In this document: piece by piece, positions 1 through 5,584 of the stretch
Layout of the letters: each line of letters opens with the position of its first letter
Position numbering within the stretch: the stretch's first letter is position 1
Source of the DNA: SIG78 sp036677805
GTDB lineage: Bacteria > Verrucomicrobiota > Lentisphaeria > Victivallales > Victivallaceae
Assembly (NCBI GenBank): GCA_036677805.1
Contig: JAVBVS010000002.1
Coordinates: forward strand, 1 to 11,729
DNA length: 11,729 nt
Direction: 5' to 3'
The notes under the pieces: generated by a model
What the model was told of the DNA's origin: nothing
What the model saw: only the letters and a program-made list of their open reading frames with translations
The model's database searches: none
Position numbers and translations under genes: made by a program

Positions 1-96
1 GAAGAGCATGCCAAAGATCATATGGAAAGCGTAACCCAGGATTCAGAGCGCGTAATCCAACTCTTCCATGCAGAGACAGTCAAATATGCAAGTTAA
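1..96 (+). CDS. C-terminal fragment of an unidentified protein (5' end outside window)
   Basis: Frame 1 is open from the window edge to a TAA at 94-96 and encodes 31 residues ending HAETVKYAS. The peptide is hydrophilic and looks helical (rich in E, K, H, Q), with no motif I can name. The DNA of this stretch is more AT-rich than the neighbouring coding regions. It converges on and overlaps the end of the GH16 gene by 17 bp. The GH16 protein stops being family-like exactly where this DNA begins, so this may be the tail of a transposase or other mobile-element gene that inserted into the GH16 3' end. That role is inference from context; the 31 residues alone do not identify a family. Confidence 0.5.
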   Translation, partial: EEHAKDHMESVTQDSERVIQLFHAETVKYAS

Positions 97-2575
97 TTAA
101 TTGCCGAAACAATAAAAAGCCGTTATCGAAGAGATACACACCGGCAATGGATGATTGAGTATCCCGATTGGACCGCACGTCTGCGGAAAATTTTAGCATC
201 GTACCGGTGGAAACAATGTTTTTATCCGGGACGACTTTCCAGGAAATTTCCGGTAAATGAGTCTTCGGATACGCATAAATCCGCACGTAATCGACCAAGT
301 ATTCCTCCACAAACGGCCCGGTCGCTTTGCCGCCGGAACTGCCGACCTGGCCGCTGACGATCACCCGACTGGGAGAAGTCGGAAATGCATGGTTGATGGC
401 GTCAAAGGTCAGACTCTGCCACGGACTGTGGGCCGCGGTGCTGCGAATAAGCCTGCCGTTCAGATAGGTGGAAATCTCAAACGGCGTCCATTTGCAACCA
501 ATCACATAAAAATCATCGAACGAATCAGGCAACGTGAAGGTGTAACCGTAACTTTTGGTGACATTTCCCATAAACGCATGAAAATTGTTGGCGATCATCC
601 GATCGGCACGTCGCGTAGTGTAATCCTCGAAAATATCGATTTCACTGCCGCCCGCAGTCGGCATGGATTTACCCTCCTCTACCAGCCAAAATGCCGCCCA
701 CCAGCCAGGCTGTCTGGTAAAACGCACCCGTGCCTCAAAATAGCCGTATTGGAAGGTGTCACGACTGCGAATTCCGGAGGTTTGCGGCCGGGCTTCTCCG
801 GATTTCAGTTCGCAGCGGATATGCAGAATGCCGTCTTGAATGGTCAGGTAATCGACCCGGTCACGTTTGGCCAGCCAAATCGGCATAAACCAGCGTTTTT
901 CCAGATCGACTTTATCGCCGTCGAACTCGTCATGCCAAACCAGCGGCCAGCCGGCCTTGACCGGATCGAAGGTTTCATCCAGCGCGATCTTGAACGGAAC
1001 ATCGTTACTTTTGGTTTCCGGCGCCGCCAAGGCGGTAAAATAGTTGTCCACCGTCAATTCCGTGCCGTCGCCGGAACATTCGAGCATAACCGAAAACTTC
1101 TCTTCCCCGGTATGCGTCACCGGCGCGTCGAGGCTCCGCATTTTGCCGTCGGCAAGGCTGGCGACATTGAGGTATGCGTGACTACGGCCGCCAGCCAGAA
1201 TGAAATCCGCCGGCAGCGCGTTTCGCGGCAAGCTCAGCGTCCGGAGAATTTTTCCGCCGTCAATGAGACGGACTTCAAAAACCCCGTTCTGCGTAGCGAG
1301 TTCCGCCGCCAGCGGCCCGGCGCTCAAACACGCCGACGCCGCGGGGCCATTCAACCCTTGAATGCGGATCCCCGTCGCAAAAAGTTTGCCGGAAGCCGGA
1401 AGCGGCAGGGAGTACTCCCGCTTGCCGAGCTGGAATTTTCCGCTCGAATAGACCCCCTGTCCGGAGACCGTGAGCCAGCCCGGCGACACGATTTCTCGGA
1501 TCAGCTTCGGATTGCCCGGACGCGGACAGGCATTTTCGTAATCGTCCTGTTCCCAATATTCGCTGATCCCCAGCGCCGTCGCCATGCCCCGCAATTCATT
1601 CGCACCCCCGATGCAAAGACGCGGAAAAACACCGGAACCGGAGAGAAACTTGACCGCGAGAATATTTTCCCCCGGCCTCAAGCGAACCGTGGCGAGATAA
1701 TTGTTGAAGTGCGGCTCGCCCACCGCGTTGCCTTTTTCCAGTGTATCAAGCACCTTGGCACCATTGACGTAGAGCGCAAAATAGTAGTCCGCGCCGGCGC
1801 CGACGGTGTAATCTTCGGCATTTTTCACGTTGATTACCGCAAACGACCATGCGCAATTGCGGTGTTTGCGCTCAGGAAAAAAAGGGCGGAAATCCAGCAT
1901 GTTGCGACTGCCTTCCAGCAGTACCCGCCGTCCGGAGATTTCACCGATCTTTTCCGGAATCCGGTCGGTCGGCACCTCGGTATTTTCCGCCACCGGCGCA
2001 AAGACCGTCCATTCGCGCGGGAATACGGCGTTGCCGACCGTATCGCTTTTTTCCGGAGCGACCGTAATATTGCTGATATAAAGTTCGGAGCCTTTCGTAC
2101 CTGTAAACGTCAACAACACCTTGGCCGTTTCGCCGCGGTCGCTGTTGACAACGTCCAGCGTCACTGCAATGTCCCGCCATTCTTCGGTCAGCTTGAAACC
2201 GCCACCCCTCTCGGTCTGTCCGATGTGTTTGTCTCCGGTGTCGCGCAGTTGCAGCCCGAAGGAACCACTGCCGCTACCCTTGACTCGGGCGGTAATCAGG
2301 AATCTGCCGCCGGCGCGGGCGTCAATCCGGGCGGAATAAAACCAGCCGAAGCCGCCACGAGCCGCCGCGTCAAAAATATGCAACACTCTGGCGCCGTTTT
2401 CTTCCAGTATTTCAAATTTGGCGAACGGCTGATAACCGCTCCAGCCGTTGCGTTCCCAGTTTTTGGGTTTACCGTTGCGATCCAATATTTTGAAGTCGCC
2501 GTTGACTTCAAGAGCGGCCGCTCCGCACAGCACGGCAATCATTGCCGCTGCCAATGCACAAATCAATTTCTTCAT
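80..2575 (-). CDS. Secreted multidomain GH16-family glycoside hydrolase, truncated C-terminal Ig-like domain
   Basis: 831 residues. Residues 1-21 are a signal peptide (MKK, hydrophobic core, cleavage near CGAAA), so the protein is exported. Residues about 22-175 resemble a CBM4/9-type beta-sandwich, about 185-330 a PA14/galactose-binding-like domain (YFALYVNGAKVLDT), and about 375-520 a further beta-rich module. The GH16 catalytic domain spans about 544-770, beginning WPLVWHDEFDGD and ending VDYVRIYAYP. It contains the catalytic signature EIDIFE at 645-650: nucleophile Glu645, assisting Asp647, acid/base Glu650. The extended ExDxxE form is usual for laminarinase/agarase/porphyranase-like GH16 members, so the target is probably an algal or beta-glucan polysaccharide; the exact substrate is not readable. 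Residues 775-822 look like the first half of an Ig-like domain reaching LFDNGFLL, then nine unrelated residues and a stop. Start: ATG at 2573-2575 with AGGGAG eight bases upstream, inside the end of the preceding regulator gene, suggesting cotranscription and translational coupling. Confidence 0.9.
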   Translation of the reverse strand: MKKLICALAAAMIAVLCGAAALEVNGDFKILDRNGKPKNWERNGWSGYQPFAKFEILEENGARVLHIFDAAARGGFGWFYSARIDARAGGRFLITARVKGSGSGSFGLQLRDTGDKHIGQTERGGGFKLTEEWRDIAVTLDVVNSDRGETAKVLLTFTGTKGSELYISNITVAPEKSDTVGNAVFPREWTVFAPVAENTEVPTDRIPEKIGEISGRRVLLEGSRNMLDFRPFFPERKHRNCAWSFAVINVKNAEDYTVGAGADYYFALYVNGAKVLDTLEKGNAVGEPHFNNYLATVRLRPGENILAVKFLSGSGVFPRLCIGGANELRGMATALGISEYWEQDDYENACPRPGNPKLIREIVSPGWLTVSGQGVYSSGKFQLGKREYSLPLPASGKLFATGIRIQGLNGPAASACLSAGPLAAELATQNGVFEVRLIDGGKILRTLSLPRNALPADFILAGGRSHAYLNVASLADGKMRSLDAPVTHTGEEKFSVMLECSGDGTELTVDNYFTALAAPETKSNDVPFKIALDETFDPVKAGWPLVWHDEFDGDKVDLEKRWFMPIWLAKRDRVDYLTIQDGILHIRCELKSGEARPQTSGIRSRDTFQYGYFEARVRFTRQPGWWAAFWLVEEGKSMPTAGGSEIDIFEDYTTRRADRMIANNFHAFMGNVTKSYGYTFTLPDSFDDFYVIGCKWTPFEISTYLNGRLIRSTAAHSPWQSLTFDAINHAFPTSPSRVIVSGQVGSSGGKATGPFVEEYLVDYVRIYAYPKTHLPEISWKVVPDKNIVSTGTMLKFSADVRSNRDTQSSIAGVYLFDNGFLLFRQLINLHI

Positions 2576-2579
2576 CGTT

Positions 2580-3626
2580 TCAACTCCCTCTGATAATAAG
2601 TTTGCTTTTTACATATTTCACCGCCGGCGGCAAACCGGTCCGGATGTAATCCTGAATCATCGCCGCCGCCTGAATCCCGATCTCTTCATAAGGCGTTCCG
2701 ACCGTGGTAAGCGGCGGCGTCCAATTCTCCACTTCTTTCAAACCGGTGCAGCCGACAATAATGAAATCCCGCTTGGGGCGCAATCCTGCTTCGATTGCAG
2801 CGGCAAGCGCCCCCGCCGCTGCAAAATCCCCCACGGTCAGTACGCCGAACGGACAGAATGGATTGGTGCGCAGATATTCTGATAACACCCGGTGTCCGTC
2901 TTCGCGAGTTGAGTTCGTTGCCATGAAACTGATCGCATGATCCGGCATGCCGTTTTCCCGCAATGTGCCAATAAAAAATTGTTCCGCGAACTTTTTCATC
3001 ATCGGGCGGGATTGATCAATGCCCAACAGCAACACCCGGCGCATTCCATGCGCCAGCATATAGGTCGCAGTGCGGGTGAACGCTTCCGAGCGGTCGCATT
3101 GAATGGATCCGGACGCCCGGTAGTCGCCCTCCATAATGATAATTGTCGGAATATTCGGCAATGCGGCTCGCAATTTTGTCGCCCGAGTTCCAATCAGAAT
3201 CATGCCATCGATATTTTCCGGCGGCAATTGATCGCCACTGCAATTCAGAAGTACCGCAACGTGTCCGGCCGCCATCAGCGCCGCCACAACCGATTGATAG
3301 AGCATCCAGCTCCACGCCGCGGTGGAATATTGGAAATCATGAAAATTTCCGGCGCTTTTAGTGTATGGAACCACAATCGTATAGTGGCGGGAAGGCAGCT
3401 TTTTTACCGCCAGCGCCGGACGGCGGTCGCGGGGATGGATGTAACCGTCGTCCGCCAACTGTTTCAGCACTTTTTTGACGGTCTCCTTGCCGGCGCCGAA
3501 TCGCGATTCCAGCACCGCACGGCTCGGCAACTCAGTACCGGGGGCGATCACGCCGGAGACCAGCTCCCGCAGCAGTTCGCGGTAAATTTGTTCCGCCAAA
3601 GTTGTTTTACGCCAAATCGTGCTCAT
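2580..3626 (-). CDS. GntR/LacI-hybrid transcriptional regulator (AraR-like architecture)
   Basis: 348 residues. The N-terminus (about 8-75) is a GntR-type winged helix: LAEQIYRELLRELVSGVIAPGT, then a LPSRAVLESRFGAGKETVKKVL recognition region and a DDGYIHPRD wing. Residues about 80-348 form a LacI/GalR-type periplasmic-binding-like sensor (IDGMILIG, RRVLLLG, DFAAAGALAAAIEAGLRPKRDFIIVGCTG, PPLTTVGTPYEEIG). This combination is that of Bacillus subtilis AraR, an effector-released sugar repressor, and of many regulators in polysaccharide-degrading bacteria. It is the first gene of a minus-strand unit and is followed after 4 bp by the GH16 gene, so it most likely controls GH16 expression and its own. 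ATG start at 3624-3626; only a weak AAGG lies just upstream. The effector sugar is unknown. Confidence 0.9.
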   Translation of the reverse strand: MSTIWRKTTLAEQIYRELLRELVSGVIAPGTELPSRAVLESRFGAGKETVKKVLKQLADDGYIHPRDRRPALAVKKLPSRHYTIVVPYTKSAGNFHDFQYSTAAWSWMLYQSVVAALMAAGHVAVLLNCSGDQLPPENIDGMILIGTRATKLRAALPNIPTIIIMEGDYRASGSIQCDRSEAFTRTATYMLAHGMRRVLLLGIDQSRPMMKKFAEQFFIGTLRENGMPDHAISFMATNSTREDGHRVLSEYLRTNPFCPFGVLTVGDFAAAGALAAAIEAGLRPKRDFIIVGCTGLKEVENWTPPLTTVGTPYEEIGIQAAAMIQDYIRTGLPPAVKYVKSKLIIRGS

Positions 3627-3661
3627 CGGCCTTGTCCGATCATCGTTGTTCCCCCGGTTTT

Positions 3662-3680
3662 ATGTGAAAGTATAACACAT
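3662..3680 (-). promoter_or_regulatory. Candidate operator (inverted repeat) over the -10 box of the GntR/LacI–GH16 unit
   Basis: ATGTG at 3662-3666 and CACAT at 3676-3680 form a 5-bp inverted repeat separated by 9 bp, centred on the predicted -10 box at 3669-3674. A repressor bound here would block RNA polymerase, fitting autoregulation by the downstream-encoded GntR/LacI hybrid. The arms are short, so chance is possible. Confidence 0.4.
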
Positions 3681-3697
3681 TTTTTATTGATAAGCAA
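3669..3697 (-). promoter_or_regulatory. Sigma70-type promoter of the GntR/LacI–GH16 unit
   Basis: On the minus strand, a TTGCTT -35 box (3692-3697) and a TATACT -10 box (3669-3674) are separated by exactly 17 bp. Transcription would start near 3662, about 36 bases before the regulator ATG. The region is AT-rich against a GC-rich background. Confidence 0.65.
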
Positions 3698-3946
3698 CCG
3701 GCAATCAGGTGTTTTTGCATTTTGAACGCAGTCGGAAGCGGCCATAATTCCAGCTATCATGCTAATTGTAAAAACGTTGCCGATCAAGCCAAGAACCAGT
3801 GTATGCGCCTTGGAAAGTAGAAGTTATCAATGCGAACCTTTTTTCAAAACAGGCCGGCAATATTCGCCGATTGCCCGGTGCCGCCCCCGCGACCAGTCAC
3901 TCATTTCCGAGCATAATCTATCCGATTGTTTAGCAACAGGAGAGGA

Positions 3947-4381
3947 GCGCAAAATGCGCGACCGCGCCATCAGGAACAGGATGACGGCCTTGTGGCCGTC
4001 ACAGACGGAGCGTCACGGAGCATGCGAGTCGGCGCATGCGCCAACCGTCCCGGGAGCATGGCGCGCCAGGTCTCCCGGCGTCTGAGGAGTTTTTCGGCAC
4101 AAGGTGCCGAAAAAGGTAAGCGGGCAGTGTAAGCGCTCCATTGAAACGTTGTTTGCGCGGCAACTGTCTTGCGCCGACCGATCAGGAGGGCTTTGCCCGC
4201 AGGGGTCGAGGGGCAGCAGCCCCCGGCAGGCGGCACCGACCGCCAGACTATCCTGCAGCAATATAAAGTTGTTTTCGGGACGCTTCGCGACTGATACACC
4301 AGTTTCTCGCGGGGGGGACGCAAAACTGTCGTTTTGCTCTTTTAGAGGCCCCCCGGGGGCATTTCGCGCGCCCGTGGCGCG
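3947..4381. repeat. Dense cluster of perfect inverted repeats (REP-like or structured RNA candidate)
   Basis: Hairpins that can be read directly: TGACGGCC (3982-3989) with GGCCGTCA (3994-4001), 4-base loop; GCATGCG (4020-4026) with CGCATGC (4033-4039); CCGGGAG (4050-4056) with CTCCCGG (4072-4078), enclosing the palindrome TGGCGCGCCA (4059-4068); TTTTTCGGCAC (4090-4100) with GTGCCGAAAAA (4104-4114), 3-base loop; GGCGG (4229-4233) with CCGCC (4240-4244); GCAAAAC (4320-4326) with GTTTTGC (4331-4337); CGCGCC (4367-4372) with GGCGCG (4376-4381). A small GCGCA/TGCGC stem lies near 3947-3959, and G/C-rich stems occur around 4188-4225. Codon-like structure is absent. This resembles mosaic intergenic repeats (REP/BIME-like) known in many genomes, or a structured non-coding RNA. 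I do not recognise a known RNA family (no tmRNA, SRP or RNase P signature). Confidence 0.55.
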
Positions 4382-4443
4382 GCTATCTCACGGTCCCGAG
4401 CTCACCATGCTTCACCCTGCAACCTGTCCGATATACCGCATCC

Positions 4444-4464
4444 AATGGAAAATTCCATTTTTTT
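4444..4464 (+). terminator. Weak terminator-like hairpin with T tract
   Basis: AATGGAA (4444-4450) pairs with TTCCATT (4453-4459) and runs into a T tract ending at 4464. The stem is short and AT-rich, so efficiency would be low. It lies just upstream of the lacI-type promoter, where it could stop transcripts coming out of the inverted-repeat cluster. Confidence 0.3.
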
Positions 4465-4476
4465 CACCATCCGCCC

Positions 4477-4505
4477 TTGACAAATGCGACAATCTCCAGT
4501 ATACT
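4477..4505 (+). promoter_or_regulatory. Strong sigma70-type promoter of the lacI–GH9–pseudopilin–DUF4838 operon
   Basis: A perfect TTGACA -35 box (4477-4482), a 17-bp spacer and a TATACT -10 box (4500-4505). The expected start is near 4512, giving a leader of about 48 bases to the GTG start at 4560. Confidence 0.8.
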
Positions 4506-4513
4506 TGATAACA

Positions 4514-4542
4514 CGATTAACCAAAATCGATTGAGTTAAAAT
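4514..4542 (+). promoter_or_regulatory. Candidate LacI-family operator just downstream of the promoter
   Basis: AATCGATT (4525-4532) is a perfect palindrome with the central CpG typical of LacI-family half-site junctions. It is flanked by TTAAC (4517-4521) and GTTAA (4535-4539) in inverted orientation. The same stretch can also be read as two imperfect tandem copies beginning CGATT (4514 and 4528) and ending AAAAT. Its position from about +2 to +30 would block initiation or early elongation, fitting autorepression by the LacI-type protein encoded next. Confidence 0.5.
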
Positions 4543-4547
4543 TGAAC

Positions 4548-4552
4548 AGGAG
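4548..4552 (+). promoter_or_regulatory. Ribosome-binding site that sets the lacI-type gene start at GTG 4560
   Basis: AGGAG at 4548-4552. The in-frame GTG at 4560 is seven bases downstream, a normal distance. The ATG at 4558 is out of frame and is followed at once by TGA. The in-frame ATG at 4569 is 16 bases away, too far, and a TTG at 4542 precedes this site. Confidence 0.65.
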
Positions 4553-4559
4553 CCCGCAT

Positions 4560-5579
4560 GTGATCACCATGTCCGACATTGCCGCGAAAGCCAACATCAG
4601 CCGCGCCACGGTGTCGCTGATCTTGAACAACCGCGTCGATACCGGCAATGTCCGTATCAGCGACGCCACCCGCGACCGGGTATTGAAAATCGCCGAACAG
4701 CTCGGCTATTGCCGCAATGAGCTGGCCCGTTCGGTCAAACTCGGTTATACCAATGTCATCGGCGTCGCCGGCTGGATGGGAGACAGCTTCAGCGGCGCGC
4801 TGCTGCGGGGCATCAGCCTTGAGGCCATCCGGCATGGCTGTTCGATCAAGCTGTTTTACGCGGAAGCCGACGATGACTTCGGCCAGCTGGCCAAAGCCTG
4901 CGTCGGCCAGCGCCCCGGCGGATTGATTCTGCTCAATCCGCTCCATCACTCCAACAGCCAGGTATTCGAGAAGATTCTCACCCATGCCCAAATCCCATTG
5001 GTGGCGGTGGATGACAGCGAGAGCGAAGAAACCCTGATCAACGAAGGTCAGGGTCTGCTGGCGGCCATCCGTCACCTGCAAGAATCCGGCCATGAAAAAA
5101 TTGCCTTCGTTTCGGTCGAAGAACTGGGGTTCGGCAATGCCCGGAGCGAAGCCTTCAAAAAAGCCATGGGCAGCGCCGGAATGAACGCCGGAACCGCTGA
5201 TATTTTCAATGTTTCGAGTTGTCCGCGCATGTTGCCGGAGGACTTCACCACACTGGGCCGGATGTTCGGCCAATACACCGCATGCATCGCCGCCAGCGAC
5301 CATCTCGCCATGAAAATCTACCATGCGGCGCAGGCCTGCAACCGTGTCATCCCGGACGATCTCTCGGTCATCGGGTTCGGCGATCTGGTATTTTCCGGCG
5401 TGATGTATCCGCCGCTCACCACCATCCGCCAGCAATTCTGCGCCGCCGGCGAACAGGCGGCCAAGCTGATTTTCCGGAAAATGACCGAAAAAGACTTGCC
5501 GATGGCCTCCGTCAGTCTGCCGGTCGAGCTCATCAAACGTAATTCGGTAAAAATGATCCATGGCCAGAAAACCCGGTGA
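4560..5579 (+). CDS. LacI-family transcriptional regulator
   Basis: 339 residues from the GTG start. The N-terminal helix-turn-helix (about 3-25: ITMSDIAAKANISRATVSLI) and the following LGYCRNELARS hinge helix are classic LacI/GalR DNA-binding elements. Residues about 62-330 are a periplasmic-binding-protein-like sugar sensor, with IGVAGWMGDSFSG, PGGLILLNP, a CIAASDHLAMKIYHAAQ region, DDLSVIGFGDLVFSGVMYPPLTTIRQ and a typical C-terminal GEQAAKLIF helix. Length is normal for the family. It is the first gene of a four-gene operon and its TGA overlaps the upstream GTG of the next gene, so it is very probably the local repressor, binding the site at 4514-4542 and released by a sugar made by the operon's enzymes. 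The effector cannot be deduced. Confidence 0.92.
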   Translation: MITMSDIAAKANISRATVSLILNNRVDTGNVRISDATRDRVLKIAEQLGYCRNELARSVKLGYTNVIGVAGWMGDSFSGALLRGISLEAIRHGCSIKLFYAEADDDFGQLAKACVGQRPGGLILLNPLHHSNSQVFEKILTHAQIPLVAVDDSESEETLINEGQGLLAAIRHLQESGHEKIAFVSVEELGFGNARSEAFKKAMGSAGMNAGTADIFNVSSCPRMLPEDFTTLGRMFGQYTACIAASDHLAMKIYHAAQACNRVIPDDLSVIGFGDLVFSGVMYPPLTTIRQQFCAAGEQAAKLIFRKMTEKDLPMASVSLPVELIKRNSVKMIHGQKTR

Positions 5580-5584
5580 CGATC

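Larger units (their letters stand above)
3698..4476. other. Long non-coding gap between two divergent units
   Basis: No convincing gene is present. Open frames here have odd composition (rich in R, S, C, P, A), no good ribosome-binding site and no family motif. The first part, to about 3940, is ordinary mixed-composition DNA with nothing I can assign. From about 3947 to 4381 the sequence changes to GC-rich DNA full of short perfect inverted repeats (separate entry). The last part, from about 4440, is AT-rich promoter-proximal DNA of the lacI-type operon. Confidence 0.7.

Noticed and set aside
1..66. GAAGAG at 1-6 and CTCTTC at 61-66 as terminal inverted repeats of an element; GCGTAACCCA/GCGTAATCCA (29-38, 50-59) as a direct repeat
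   Set aside because: Both lie inside an uninterrupted reading frame and are short enough to be chance.
257..2593. Very long plus-strand open frame antisense to the GH16 gene
   Set aside because: Composition is that of a mirrored GC-rich coding strand (rich in R, Q, H), there is no ribosome-binding site or domain, and the minus-strand protein has clear GH16 motifs and a signal peptide.
4090..4114. Strong 11-bp hairpin considered as a transcription terminator
   Set aside because: In both directions the transcript's 3' arm ends in A residues and is not followed by a U tract, and no gene reads into it.
3970..4323. Possible 117-residue minus-strand gene in the intergenic cluster
   Set aside because: Peptide is C/P/R/S-rich, typical of translated structured GC-rich repeats, with no start signal and no family resemblance.
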